From Streptomyces sp. NL15-2K (GTDB taxonomy: Bacteria > Actinomycetota > Actinomycetes > Streptomycetales > Streptomycetaceae), in contig NZ_CP130630.1 in the NCBI RefSeq assembly GCF_030551255.1, positions 11,531,001 to 11,595,000 on the forward strand: a stretch of 64,000 nt of DNA. Reading direction: 5' to 3'. The position numbers and the translations under genes were made by a program. The notes below the pieces were generated by a model that ran no database searches, had not been told where the DNA came from, and saw only the letters and a program-made list of their open reading frames with translations. Positions 43,081 through 52,442 of the stretch are shown here, piece after piece. Each line of letters starts with the position of its first letter. Within the stretch, counting starts at the first letter, position 1.

Positions 43081-43950
43081 ATGACGGCGTGCTTTCGACA
43101 GGCGGTGTTCGTTCCGCCACCCGTGTGTGTCGTTGCCCACGAGCTGGGTTTCTTCGCCCACGTCGGCCTTGAGGTCGAGACCGTGCTGATCGAGTCGTCG
43201 ACGGACCAGCGTGACCGACTCCTGACCGACGACGTCGATGCGGGCGTCACGGCCATCGACAACCTGATCGTGTGGAACTCCGGCGGAGGCGACCTGCGAG
43301 TCGTCGCCCAGATCGAGTCGACGACGCCGCTCCGCCTGGTCGCGCAGCCCTCGGTGAGGGGGCTGGAAGACCTGCGGGGCGCAACGCTCGGCGTCGATGC
43401 GCCGGACAACGGCTTCGCCGTCCTGCTCCGTCATCTCCTCGGTCAACATGGCCTCCCGCCCGGCGCGTACGAGTTCGAGCCGGTGGGCGGAGTGCGCGAG
43501 CGCTTCGAAGCCCTGCGCTCACGGTCGATCGACGCGGCGTGGCTGGGGCCGCCGCTGGACGAGCTGGCGCAACAGGAGGGGTTCGTCTCGCTGCTCGCGG
43601 TCGAGGACGAGGTGCCGGACTTCCCTGGGCAGGGTGTCGTGGCCGGCCCCACGACGCGGCAGGCGGGGCGGGAAAATCTCTCGCTCTACCTCACGGCCCT
43701 CGACACGGCGCGGAAGTGGCTGCACGCCACTGAGGACGAACAGATCCTGGACGTGCTGACGAGAGGCGGCTACGGACCGGCCTCGGCGCGGGCCGCGCTG
43801 CGCACCCGCCCCGTTTCACTGGCTCCTGCTCGTGCCGGTCTGGAATGTGTCCTGACGATGCGCGACAAGCTCGGCATGATGCCCGACCGGGCGCCTGGTG
43901 CCGATGACCTGTACGACGGCCGCCCGCTCGGTCTGGAGCTGCGTCCATGA
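43081..43950 (+). CDS. NMT1/THI5-like substrate-binding protein without signal peptide (module B)
   Basis: This 289-residue protein is the paralogue of the one at 34020; both start MT-C-RQAVFVPP and end GLELRP or GVELRP. It has VCVVAHELGFFAHVGLEVETV and LRGATLGVDAPDNGFAVLLR and lacks any signal peptide. The two copies have diverged clearly more than the two TetR copies. Its stop overlaps the thioesterase ATG as ATGA, so the pair is translationally coupled, which ties it to the catabolic enzymes. Confidence 0.72.
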   Translation: MTACFRQAVFVPPPVCVVAHELGFFAHVGLEVETVLIESSTDQRDRLLTDDVDAGVTAIDNLIVWNSGGGDLRVVAQIESTTPLRLVAQPSVRGLEDLRGATLGVDAPDNGFAVLLRHLLGQHGLPPGAYEFEPVGGVRERFEALRSRSIDAAWLGPPLDELAQQEGFVSLLAVEDEVPDFPGQGVVAGPTTRQAGRENLSLYLTALDTARKWLHATEDEQILDVLTRGGYGPASARAALRTRPVSLAPARAGLECVLTMRDKLGMMPDRAPGADDLYDGRPLGLELRP

Positions 43951-44549
43951 CGCCCGACCCGTTCACTCCCGACGGCCGTCGCGATGACACGGAGCTTGTC
44001 ATGGACGGGCAGGTGGCGAAGAGCGTGCGTCATCTGCTCAGCGAGGACCGTACCTGCGAACTCCTGGGGATACACGTCGAGTCGGCGGCCGACGGTCGGG
44101 CGCGCGCACGGATGCGGGTCCGGCCGGACATGGTCAACGGGCACGCGATCGTGCACGGCGGGCTCGTATTCGCTTTGGCCGACACCACCTTCGCCTGCGC
44201 CGTCAACAGCTACGGCCCGCCGGTCGTCACGGCGAGCGCGGACATCACCTTCCGGCGCCCAGGCCACCTCGGTGACGAACTGATCGCCGAAGCGGTGACC
44301 CGCTCCTGGCAGGACCGCACAGTGATCTGTGAGGTCACGGTGCGCCGCGGTGACGAGGTCATCGTCGAGTTCAGCGGGCGGGGGGCGCAGATCGTCCTGG
44401 CGGACGGGGTGCCGTCGGCGGGGGGCAATCCGGTCCCGGGCAGCCTGTCCGGACGAGCCGGCCATGAGGAGCACCGCGCCCGTCCGGTGGGCGCGGACAC
44501 CGAGGCGCTGGACGGATCTGCCGTGCCAGGGCACGTGACGGGCCGCTAG
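43947..44549 (+). CDS. PaaI-type hot-dog thioesterase
   Basis: The 200-residue protein contains VNGHAIVHGGLVFALADTTFACAVNSYG, the conserved PaaI helix and active-site segment with the catalytic Asp, followed by the beta-sheet part VVTASADITFRRPGHLGDELIAEAV. It likely hydrolyses an aryl-CoA or acyl-CoA, perhaps to rescue CoA from dead-end products. The C-terminal tail of about 50 residues is unusually long. It is coupled to the gene before it and has no counterpart in module A. Confidence 0.85.
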   Translation: MTPDPFTPDGRRDDTELVMDGQVAKSVRHLLSEDRTCELLGIHVESAADGRARARMRVRPDMVNGHAIVHGGLVFALADTTFACAVNSYGPPVVTASADITFRRPGHLGDELIAEAVTRSWQDRTVICEVTVRRGDEVIVEFSGRGAQIVLADGVPSAGGNPVPGSLSGRAGHEEHRARPVGADTEALDGSAVPGHVTGR

Positions 44550-44607
44550 GGCCGCGGACGCCGAGCGCCCAGGTCGTCCGGCGGACGCGCGGGTGCAGAG
44601 ATCAAAC

Positions 44608-44623
44608 GGTACTTCCAAGTACC
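44608..44623. promoter_or_regulatory. Inverted repeat before the module B monooxygenase
   Basis: GGTACTT-CC-AAGTACC is a 7-bp inverted repeat, 21 bp before the monooxygenase start. The same arms occur before the module A monooxygenase with a longer spacer. Confidence 0.5.
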
Positions 44624-44644
44624 CGAGCCGCAAAGGGAGTTCAG

Positions 44645-46180
44645 GTGTCACAGGACTGCGAAGTCATCGTTGTAGGTGGTGGACCCGTCGGGGTGATGGC
44701 CCTCGCCTTGCTGGGCCATGCCGGTGTACGGGCCGTGGGGATCGAACGCGAGCCCGAGCTGTGGGAACAGGCGCGGGCCGTGCACTTCGACGGTGAGACC
44801 GTGCGTTCCTTCCAGGCCATGGGGCTGGGGGAGGAACTTTCCGCCCGGATCAAGCCGATGTGCGACTACCGTATGGAGAACGAGGCCGGCGAGACTCTGG
44901 TGGCCCATGCCACGGGGCAGATGGGACCTCAGGCATGGCACTCGGAGGTCCTGTTCCACCAGCCTGAGGTAGACGCGCTGCTGCGCGCCGAAGTCGAGCG
45001 GCTCGCCGATGTGGAACTCCGGCTCGGTACTACGCTGCTGGACATCCAGCAAGGTGCCGGCTCAGTCCGCTGCACCGTCCGTACGCCGGACGGGACGACA
45101 CAGACGCTCACCGCGCGATGGGTCATCGCCTGTGACGGTGCCACCTCGACCGTCAGGCGCACGCTCGGGGTATCCGGCGAGAACCTCGGCACCGACGATC
45201 AGTGGCTCGTCGTCGACGGACACCTGCGCGGGACGGCGGGCATCAAGGGTGACATGGTCTTCCTCGGCCGGCACACCCGTCCCGCGCTCTGGATCAGGCT
45301 CCCGGGTGACCGGGTGCGCATGGAGTTCAAAGTCCTCCCCGAGGACGACCGGGAGGAGATCGCCACACCGGCGGGCATCGCCCGGTTGAGCCGAGGGGTT
45401 CTCACACCGCAGAACTTCGAGCCCGACCGCATCGCCGTCTACACCTTCCGCGCGCGGTTGGCCACGTCGTGGCGGGTCGGCAATGTGTTCCTCGCGGGCG
45501 ACGCCGCCCACCTGGCACCTCCGCTGTTCGGCCAGGGACTGTGCGCCGGCCTGCGTGACGTGGCCAACCTGGTGTGGAAGATCCGGCTCGTCTCGCGTGG
45601 CAGAGCCCGCGAGTCCCTGCTCGACACCTACGAGTCCGAACGCAAGGACCACGCCAGGTACTGGGTCCAGCAGGCGGCGACGATGGCCGGACTCGTCCAG
45701 ACCACCGACCCCGTGATGGCCGCCCAGCGGGATGCGCACATCCGTGCCAACCCGGCCGACGGTTACCCGCCGGCACCCGCCCTGGGCCCGGGTGTGCACA
45801 CGGGCCCGGCCGACCCGCACGCCGGACGTATTTCGATGCAGCCGATGCTGTCCGACGGGACACGGCTCGACGACCTCGTGGGACGCCGGTTCCTGCTCGC
45901 GGCCACGCCCGAACTGACGGCCGGGCTGCCCGATCCCGTACGCAAGGCGCTGGAGGCGGAGCCCGAGGTGGCCGTACTGACCTCCCCGCAGCACGTCGGC
46001 CAACTGCTCACCTCGGTCGAGGCCCCTGCCGTCCTGGTCCGTCCCGACCGCTATGTGCTCGGGACGGCGCACACCCCCGAAGAGCTCGAAGCGCTGCTCC
46101 GATTCCTGCCTCTCGCAGGCGCCACGGAACCCCGGCGCGAGATGAGTCCACCGCAGCAAGAGAACATCCCGCAGGTCTGA
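44645..46180 (+). CDS. FAD-dependent aromatic monooxygenase (module B)
   Basis: The 511-residue paralogue of the module A enzyme keeps every flavin motif: VIVVGGGPVGVMALAL, RWVIACDGATSTVRRTLG and NVFLAGDAAHLAPPLFGQGLCAGLRD. It belongs to the PHBH/MhpA-like class and should hydroxylate a phenolic substrate. Substitutions are spread along the protein, including several in the central substrate-binding part, so the two copies may differ in substrate range. The GTG start has AAGGGAG upstream. Confidence 0.87.
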   Translation: MSQDCEVIVVGGGPVGVMALALLGHAGVRAVGIEREPELWEQARAVHFDGETVRSFQAMGLGEELSARIKPMCDYRMENEAGETLVAHATGQMGPQAWHSEVLFHQPEVDALLRAEVERLADVELRLGTTLLDIQQGAGSVRCTVRTPDGTTQTLTARWVIACDGATSTVRRTLGVSGENLGTDDQWLVVDGHLRGTAGIKGDMVFLGRHTRPALWIRLPGDRVRMEFKVLPEDDREEIATPAGIARLSRGVLTPQNFEPDRIAVYTFRARLATSWRVGNVFLAGDAAHLAPPLFGQGLCAGLRDVANLVWKIRLVSRGRARESLLDTYESERKDHARYWVQQAATMAGLVQTTDPVMAAQRDAHIRANPADGYPPAPALGPGVHTGPADPHAGRISMQPMLSDGTRLDDLVGRRFLLAATPELTAGLPDPVRKALEAEPEVAVLTSPQHVGQLLTSVEAPAVLVRPDRYVLGTAHTPEELEALLRFLPLAGATEPRREMSPPQQENIPQV

Positions 46181-46221
46181 CCCCGCGCGTGCACACACTG
46201 TTTCACCCACAGGAGTTCACC

Positions 46222-47160
46222 ATGCACGACCAACCCATCACCCACCTTCGGCACGTCGACATCGCCGTTCAGGACTACGACAAGCAGGTCGCCTTCTACG
46301 AGCAGCAGTGGGGGCTGACCAAGGCCGGCACCGACGGCGATGTCACGTACTTCGCCGCCGAGGGCTCGCCCGAGCAGTACGTCGTCCGCGTCCGCCGCTC
46401 CCAGGACAAGCGCCTCGACCTGGTCTCCTTCGGCGCTGCCGACCGCGCCGCGGTGGACGGCCTCGCCACCCGCCTCGCCACCGACGGCGTGAAGCTGGTC
46501 AGCGAGCCGGACACGCTCCAGACGCCCGGCGGCGGCTACGGCTTCCGGTTCTTCGACGTGGAGGGGCGCACCGTCGAGATCTCCGCGGAGGTCGCCGCCC
46601 GTACCCACCGCAAGGTCGAGGAGCGCGAGGACATCCCGGTGCGGCTGTCCCACGTCGTCCTCAATTCCCCCGAGCCCGAGCGCATGATGGCCTTCTACGA
46701 GAAGTACCTGGACTTCCGGCTCACCGACACCAACGTGCATCCCCAGCTCGGCGGGATCATGTGGTTCCTGCGCTGCAACCCGCAGCACCACAGCATCGCG
46801 ATCGCCCGGTGTCCCCATGTATCGCTGCACCACGCGTCCTTCGAGATGCGCGGCCTGGAGGAGTACATGCGCGGCAGTGGCCGCCTGATGCGCGATGGCG
46901 TCCACAAGGTCTGGGGGCCCGGCCGGCATCGCGCCGGCGACAACACCTTCACGTACTTCCATGACCCCAACGGCAACACCATGGAGTACACCACAGAGCT
47001 GGAGATCCTCGACGAGGACACCTGGCATCCCCACCTGTACAGCACCGAGGACCCGGAGACCTCGGACGTGTGGGGGACTTCCAACCCGATGAACGAGTTC
47101 GTGTCCAGGGAGATGTTCAACGACCCCGACCGGGGATTGTTCATCCCACCGCCGGTGTGA
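46222..47160 (+). CDS. Extradiol ring-cleavage dioxygenase, VOC fold (module B)
   Basis: The 312-residue protein is nearly the same as the one at 36752, with the His-His-Glu iron triad kept (RLSHVVLNS, VSLHHASFEM, NTMEYTTEL). It should cleave the catechol-like product of the monooxygenase 41 bp upstream. The two dioxygenases are much more alike than the monooxygenases are, which suggests stronger constraint or recent gene conversion. The ATG follows GGAGTTC. Confidence 0.88.
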   Translation: MHDQPITHLRHVDIAVQDYDKQVAFYEQQWGLTKAGTDGDVTYFAAEGSPEQYVVRVRRSQDKRLDLVSFGAADRAAVDGLATRLATDGVKLVSEPDTLQTPGGGYGFRFFDVEGRTVEISAEVAARTHRKVEEREDIPVRLSHVVLNSPEPERMMAFYEKYLDFRLTDTNVHPQLGGIMWFLRCNPQHHSIAIARCPHVSLHHASFEMRGLEEYMRGSGRLMRDGVHKVWGPGRHRAGDNTFTYFHDPNGNTMEYTTELEILDEDTWHPHLYSTEDPETSDVWGTSNPMNEFVSREMFNDPDRGLFIPPPV

Positions 47161-47205
47161 CCGCGCTGGCGACTGAGGCGCACTCGGGACGCCGCCGGGG
47201 AGGGC

Positions 47206-47805
47206 TCAGGATTCCCCGTCCGGTGACGGATGGGCTTCCAGGCCGCGGATCCCCAGGTCCACGAGCTGTTCGGCGAGGGCGTCGTCGAGCGGGCTGACGC
47301 CGAAGAGGAGATGGAAGTAGACCGGTGCGTAGAACAACTGGGCTGCCGACTTCGGATCGAGGTCGGACCGGAAGACCCCTTCGTCGATTCCCCTGCGCAT
47401 CAGCTTCTCGACGGCCGCGGCGCGCTCCTGCCAGAACCGCTCGCGGAAGTTGGCCATCGTCTCGGGGTCGTACTGCCCCTCGGCGATGATCTGGGCGACC
47501 AGCTTGCCCTGCGGGCCGGCGTAGCGGGAGATCAGCGACTTGAGGTGTGCCAGGAGGGCGTCGCGCACCGGCACCCCTTCGGGGATGCGGGTGTGCGCCA
47601 GGTGGTTCTCCATGAAGGCGTCGATGACGACGGCGGCCTTGTTCGGCCACCACCGGTAGATCGTCGCCTTGCTGACCTTGGCCCGCTTGGCGATCGCCTC
47701 CATGGTCAGCTTCTGCACCGTGGTGGCGCGCCGGCCGTCGCGCACAAGGAGGTCCATGGTCGCGTCGAGGATCGCGCGACGACTCAATTCGCTTCGTACA
47801 GCCAC
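47206..47805 (-). CDS. TetR/AcrR family regulator (module B)
   Basis: The 199-residue protein differs from the module A regulator (32973-33572) at only about 17 positions by eye, mostly in the last 40 residues. The recognition helix (AKVSKATIYRWWPNKAAVV) differs at one position (Asn for Ser), so both should bind the same operators. It diverges from the FAH gene at 47920, with an operator copy between them. It is convergent with the dioxygenase, from which it is separated by 45 bp. Confidence 0.88.
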   Translation of the reverse strand: MAVRSELSRRAILDATMDLLVRDGRRATTVQKLTMEAIAKRAKVSKATIYRWWPNKAAVVIDAFMENHLAHTRIPEGVPVRDALLAHLKSLISRYAGPQGKLVAQIIAEGQYDPETMANFRERFWQERAAAVEKLMRRGIDEGVFRSDLDPKSAAQLFYAPVYFHLLFGVSPLDDALAEQLVDLGIRGLEAHPSPDGES

Positions 47806-47881
47806 GGAGTCAAGTTAACCCACGCACGGCCTCATTCCCCAATGTCAGCGCAGGATCGACAAGCGGATAAGCCTGCCATAC

Positions 47882-47901
47882 GATACGAAACGTTTCGAAT
47901 A
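47882..47901. promoter_or_regulatory. TetR operator copy e
   Basis: GATACGAAACGTTTCGAATA contains the perfect 12-bp palindrome CGAAACGTTTCG. It lies between the module B TetR gene and the FAH gene, 18 bp before the latter's ATG. Confidence 0.7.
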
Positions 47902-47919
47902 GATGAAGGAGTTGCACAC

Positions 47920-48939
47920 ATGAAGCTCGGTCGGATCTCAGTACCTTCTCCCGACGGCGACCAGATCAGGATCGTCGCCGTGCGGCCCGACGAGGGCAGG
48001 GTCATCGACCTGGCCAGGGCTTACGCCCTGGGCAGGCAGGCCGAGGGCGCGACGCCGGACGCGGCCCGCCGACTGGCCGCGGCCCACTTCCCGTCGAGCA
48101 TGGCGGCCGCCATCGCCGCCGGGTCGGCGTTCCTCGACGCCGCCCACTGGGCCGTGGACCAGGCCGCCGACGACGCCTCACTGCCGATCGACGGGCTGTC
48201 CTGGGTGGCGGCCGTCGACCCGCCGGTCATCCGTGACGGACTGACCTTCCCGGCACACATGAAGGGATTCCACGACAGGGTGGGCGGCGGACTGCCCAAC
48301 CCCCAGTTGTTCAAGACGCCCGGCTACTTCAAGGGATCCACCGGAGTGGTCTACGGCCACGACGAGGAGATCCCCTACCCGAGCTACTCCGATTACGTCG
48401 ACTACGAACTGGAGATGGGCCTCATCGTCGGAGCCGCGGGCAGCAACCTGACCCCCGACGCCGCCCGCGCCCACCTGTTCGGCGTCACGATCTTCAACGA
48501 CTTCAGCGCGCGCGACGTCCAGGGTTACGAGATGGCCATGAGCATGGGCCCGCAGAAGTGCAAGGACTACGCGTACGGCATCGGTCCGTGGATCACGACC
48601 GTCGACGAGCTGCCCTCCACCGACGGGCTCAAGGGCGTCGTCCGCGTCAACGGTGAGGTCTGGAGTGAGACCACTGCCGAGGGAATGATCTACACGCCGG
48701 AAGAAATGCTCGCCTACGTCTCCATCAACGACAGGCTTCAGCCCGGCGACCTGATCGGCTCCGGCACCCTGCCCAACGGCTCCGGCCTGGAGCTCGACCG
48801 GCGGCTGTCGCTCGGAGACGTCATCGAACTCGAACTGGAAGGCGTCGGTGTCCTGCGCAACCGACTGAGCGCCGAGCCGGACAAGGCCCCCTGGTGGCCC
48901 GAGCCCCGCCCGTACCCCTTCGGTACGCCGGCGAACTGA
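47920..48939 (+). CDS. Fumarylacetoacetate hydrolase family protein, long form
   Basis: The 339-residue protein has an FAH fold with an N-terminal segment of about 100 residues (MKLGRISVPSPDGDQIRIVAVRPDEG), then YVDYELEMGLIVG and GVTIFNDFSARDVQ, which hold the metal-binding acidic residues. It is clearly different from the 317-residue FAH pair and may act on another step, such as hydrolysis of a fumaroyl-keto acid. The ATG follows GAAGGAG. It starts a run of four tightly spaced genes: FAH, cupin, acetoacetyl-CoA synthetase and FAH. Confidence 0.85.
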   Translation: MKLGRISVPSPDGDQIRIVAVRPDEGRVIDLARAYALGRQAEGATPDAARRLAAAHFPSSMAAAIAAGSAFLDAAHWAVDQAADDASLPIDGLSWVAAVDPPVIRDGLTFPAHMKGFHDRVGGGLPNPQLFKTPGYFKGSTGVVYGHDEEIPYPSYSDYVDYELEMGLIVGAAGSNLTPDAARAHLFGVTIFNDFSARDVQGYEMAMSMGPQKCKDYAYGIGPWITTVDELPSTDGLKGVVRVNGEVWSETTAEGMIYTPEEMLAYVSINDRLQPGDLIGSGTLPNGSGLELDRRLSLGDVIELELEGVGVLRNRLSAEPDKAPWWPEPRPYPFGTPAN

Positions 48940-48956
48940 CGACGGGACCGACAAAG

Positions 48957-49535
48957 ATGACCAACCCGCACGCCGTCAAGCCGATACGGCGCATCGTCAC
49001 CGGCCACACCGCCGACGGCCGCTCCACCGTCATCAGCGACGGCCCGGCCCCCAACGTCTTCGTGTCCGACTCCGTCAAAGGGTTCGGCGCGATCGTCCCC
49101 TGGCAGACCGAACCGGGCGATGTCAGCAACGACGGCAACCAGGACGCGGCCTCCGCCGACGTCCAGGTGCCGATGCACCCCAAGCCCGGAGGAACGGTCT
49201 TCCGGATCGCGAGCTTCCCGCCCGACAGCGCCTACACCGACGCCGCCGCCGACGCCCTTTTCGACGACATCGACGGCGAGCACGCCCGCGACGCCGCCCA
49301 ACACACCTTCGGCGGCCGCCACTTCTGGTTCCACCGCACCGACAGCCTGGACTACGCCCTTGTCCTCGAGGGTGAGATATGGCTGCTGACGGACGAGGGA
49401 GAGACCCTCGCCAGGGCCGGTGACGTGATCATCCAGCGAGGCACCAGCCACGCCTGGTCCAACCGCAGTGACACGACCTGTCGCGTGGCCTTCGTCCTCA
49501 TCGGTGCCCTGCCCGTAGACATCGCTGTCTCATGA
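48957..49535 (+). CDS. Cupin-domain protein
   Basis: The 192-residue protein ends in a cupin barrel: TDSLDYALVLEGEIWLLTDEGETLARAGDVIIQRGTSHAWSN (read in parts) carries the conserved Glu-rich strand and the terminal His. The first 100 residues have no clear family. It may be a dioxygenase or isomerase of the pathway, or bind a metabolite. It starts 17 bp after the FAH gene and its stop overlaps the ligase ATG as ATGA. Confidence 0.78.
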   Translation: MTNPHAVKPIRRIVTGHTADGRSTVISDGPAPNVFVSDSVKGFGAIVPWQTEPGDVSNDGNQDAASADVQVPMHPKPGGTVFRIASFPPDSAYTDAAADALFDDIDGEHARDAAQHTFGGRHFWFHRTDSLDYALVLEGEIWLLTDEGETLARAGDVIIQRGTSHAWSNRSDTTCRVAFVLIGALPVDIAVS

Positions 49536-51475
49536 GCACCGCGCAGGACATTCTGTGGATGCCCAGCAGTGCCCGGCGGGACGGCAGCGAACTGGCTCGC
49601 TACCGCCGTGGGCTGAAGGACTACGACGGCGGTGCCGACTACCTTGATCTCTGGCGCTGGTCGACGCGAGACCTGGGCCGGTTCTGGGAGTCCGTCGCCG
49701 AGTTCGAGGACGTACGACTCGGTGGTATCCCGACCGGTCCGGTGGCTCCGCGGGAGATGCCCGGAGGTACGTGGTTTCCCGGCCGTACCGTGAACTATGC
49801 CGAGCATGTGCTGCGCCGCTGCCCGGGCGAGGCGCTCGTCGTCGTGGACGACGACGGCACGTCCCACAAGCTCTCGCGAACCGAACTCCGCAGCCAGGTC
49901 GCCGCCGTCTCCGCCGCGCTGCGCCGGATGGGTGTGGCCCACGGCGACCGAGTGGCCGCCGTCCTGCCCAACCGCGCGGAGGCCGTCGTGGGGCTCCTCG
50001 CCTGCGCGGCGGTGGGGGCCGTCTGGTCGGTGTGCTCCCCGGAGTTCGGCGCGGACGGGGTGACCTCCCGGTTCGCCCAGCTGGCGCCCAAGGTGCTGCT
50101 GCTCACGGACGGCTACCACTACGGCGGACGGACGCACGAGCGCACGGACGAGATGCGCACCCTGCTCGACCGGCTGCCGTCGGTGGAGCACGTGCTCTGG
50201 GTGGATCACCTCCACCCCGGAAGCCTGCCCACGGTGGACCGCCCCGTGTCGCTCTGGGGCACGGTCGCCGCAGGAGGAGGCGAGCCGGAGTTCGACGAGC
50301 TGCCCTTCGACCACCCGCTGTGGGTGCTGTTCTCATCCGGTACCACCGGGGCACCCAAGGGCATCGTGCACGGCCACGGAGGTGTCCTCCTGGAACACCT
50401 CAAGGTCCTGCGGCTGCACTCGGACCTACGGGTGGGCGACCGCTATCTCACCATCGCCAGCACCAGCTGGGTGGTGTGGAACATGCTGGTCTCCGGACTC
50501 GCGGTCGGAGCCACGATCGTTCTGCTGGACGGAAACCCGGTCCGCCCCGACCTGGGGCGCGTCTTCCGCGTCGCGGACGAACACGAGGTCGACACGCTCG
50601 GTGTCAGCGCCGGTTATCTGCACGCCTGCCTGAAGTCCGGCCTGGCCCCTGAAACCGGGGCGCTGCGGACGGTGCAGGTGACCGGATCACCGCTGTCCAC
50701 CGACGGTTTCCGTTGGGTCTACGACCGGCTCGGCAACGTGTGGCTGACTTCCATGAGCGGCGGCACCGACGTGTGCTCGATCTTCGTCGGCGGAGCCCCC
50801 ACGCTGCCCGTCCGCGTGGGCCGCATCCAGGCGCCCGCCCTGGGCGTCTCCGTCGAAGCGTGGGACGAGGACGGCAAGCCCGTGGTCGGCGAGCGGGGCG
50901 AGCTGGTGATCACGCAGCCGATGCCCTCGATGCCGCTCCGCTTCTGGGACGACTCCGACGGCCGGCGTTATCGGCAGAGCTACTTCTCTGTGTATGCCGG
51001 AGCCTGGCGGCACGGGGACTTCATTGAGTTCGAGCCCGATGGCAGCAGTGTGATCCATGGCCGCTCGGACTCCACCCTGAACCGGCAGGGCGTGCGCATG
51101 GGGCCCGCGGACATCTACCGGGTCGTCGAGGCGCTCCCCGAGGTGCGCGAAGCCCTCGTCGTGGGCGCCGAACTGGGCGAAGACGCCTACTACATGCCGC
51201 TGTTCGTCGCCCTCCAGGAGAACACCGACCCCGAAGCGGTGGCGGAGCGCATCAACCAGGTGATCCGGGAGGAGCTGTCACCGCGGCACGTGCCCGACGA
51301 GGTCGTGCCCATGCGCGGGATCCCGCACACCCGCACGGGAAAAAAGATCGAGGTGCCGGTCAAGCGCTTGCTTCAGGGAGCTTCCCTGAACGACGTCGTG
51401 GACCTGGGCGCGGTGGACGACAGCGCACTGCTCCAGGAGTACGCGGAGTTCGCCCACACTCGCCGGACAAAATGA
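49532..51475 (+). CDS. Acetoacetate-CoA ligase
   Basis: The 647-residue ANL-superfamily enzyme has an N-terminal extension (ILWMPSSARRDGSELARYRR) typical of acetoacetyl-CoA synthetases, the AMP-binding loop VLFSSGTTGAPKGIVHGHGG, and the C-terminal HTRTGKKIEVPVKRLLQG with the catalytic Lys. It activates acetoacetate to acetoacetyl-CoA with ATP. Next to FAH-family hydrolases, which can release acetoacetate, it links the ring-cleavage pathway to the thiolase at 41595. It is coupled to the cupin gene by ATGA. Confidence 0.92.
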   Translation: MSTAQDILWMPSSARRDGSELARYRRGLKDYDGGADYLDLWRWSTRDLGRFWESVAEFEDVRLGGIPTGPVAPREMPGGTWFPGRTVNYAEHVLRRCPGEALVVVDDDGTSHKLSRTELRSQVAAVSAALRRMGVAHGDRVAAVLPNRAEAVVGLLACAAVGAVWSVCSPEFGADGVTSRFAQLAPKVLLLTDGYHYGGRTHERTDEMRTLLDRLPSVEHVLWVDHLHPGSLPTVDRPVSLWGTVAAGGGEPEFDELPFDHPLWVLFSSGTTGAPKGIVHGHGGVLLEHLKVLRLHSDLRVGDRYLTIASTSWVVWNMLVSGLAVGATIVLLDGNPVRPDLGRVFRVADEHEVDTLGVSAGYLHACLKSGLAPETGALRTVQVTGSPLSTDGFRWVYDRLGNVWLTSMSGGTDVCSIFVGGAPTLPVRVGRIQAPALGVSVEAWDEDGKPVVGERGELVITQPMPSMPLRFWDDSDGRRYRQSYFSVYAGAWRHGDFIEFEPDGSSVIHGRSDSTLNRQGVRMGPADIYRVVEALPEVREALVVGAELGEDAYYMPLFVALQENTDPEAVAERINQVIREELSPRHVPDEVVPMRGIPHTRTGKKIEVPVKRLLQGASLNDVVDLGAVDDSALLQEYAEFAHTRRTK

Positions 51476-51482
51476 GGAAACC

Positions 51483-52436
51483 ATGAGCCCGACCCCCTTC
51501 TCGCTGGGAACGTTCGCCGACGGACAGTCCGGTCCGTTCCCCGGCATCGTCGTGAACGACAGGGTGTACGACACCCTGACCGTCCTGCCCGCGGCTACGA
51601 ACACGTCGCTCCTGCTGGCCGACTGGGACGCATCGCAGGAAGCGCTCCAGTCCCTGGCCGACGCACCCGAGGGCGACGGGCGGCCGGTCGGCGAGCTCAC
51701 GGTGCTCGCCCCGGTCCAGCCACCGGGCCAGATCTTCGGCGCCGGAGCCAACTATCGCGAGCACGTCATCCAGATCACGGTGGCGCACCGCCTGGGAAAG
51801 GCGGACGCCACCGAGGAGGAGCTGCGCGAGCAGGCCGCCCGGGAGATGGACGAGCGTGCCGCGCACGGCGAGCCCTACGTGTGGGTGGGCGTCCCGTCCG
51901 CGATCAGCGGCCCGTACGACGACGTGATCCTGCCCTCCCTCGGTGAGAACCATGACTGGGAACTCGAGCTGGGCGTGGTCATCGGGCGCCAGACACGCGA
52001 GGTGAGCCGTGACGAGGCACTGGACCACGTCGCCGGGTACACCATCTGCAACGACCTTACGACGCGCAGCCTGGTGCCCCGCCCGGAGATCCCGATGATG
52101 GGCACCGACTGGATGCGGGCGAAGAACCAGCCCACGTTCTACCCCACGGGCCCCTACCTCGTGCCGGCGCGCTTCGTGCCCGACCCGCAGGACCTGGACA
52201 TCACGCTCCGGCTCAACGGCAAGGTCATGCAGAAGGGCAACACCAACGACATGATCTTCGGAATCGCCGCTCTCATCTCATACATCTCGCACCGGGTGAC
52301 GCTGCAGCCGGGCGACATGATCATCACTGGTTCTCCGCAGGGCAACGGCTCGCACTACGGCCGGTTCCTGCAGGCGGGCGACGTGATGGAGAGCGGGATC
52401 ACCGGACTCGGCGCGCAGCGGAACCTCTGCAGGTAG
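51483..52436 (+). CDS. Fumarylacetoacetate hydrolase family protein (module B)
   Basis: This 317-residue paralogue of the FAH protein at 37973 shares the segments GAGANYREHVIQITVAHRLG, NHDWELELGVVIG and YTICNDLTTRSLVP. It follows the ligase gene after 7 bp. The two copies are close to identical over the central and C-terminal parts and differ mainly in the first 90 residues. It probably catalyses the hydrolysis or hydration step on the ring-fission product. Confidence 0.85.
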   Translation: MSPTPFSLGTFADGQSGPFPGIVVNDRVYDTLTVLPAATNTSLLLADWDASQEALQSLADAPEGDGRPVGELTVLAPVQPPGQIFGAGANYREHVIQITVAHRLGKADATEEELREQAAREMDERAAHGEPYVWVGVPSAISGPYDDVILPSLGENHDWELELGVVIGRQTREVSRDEALDHVAGYTICNDLTTRSLVPRPEIPMMGTDWMRAKNQPTFYPTGPYLVPARFVPDPQDLDITLRLNGKVMQKGNTNDMIFGIAALISYISHRVTLQPGDMIITGSPQGNGSHYGRFLQAGDVMESGITGLGAQRNLCR

Positions 52437-52442
52437 CAGCCA

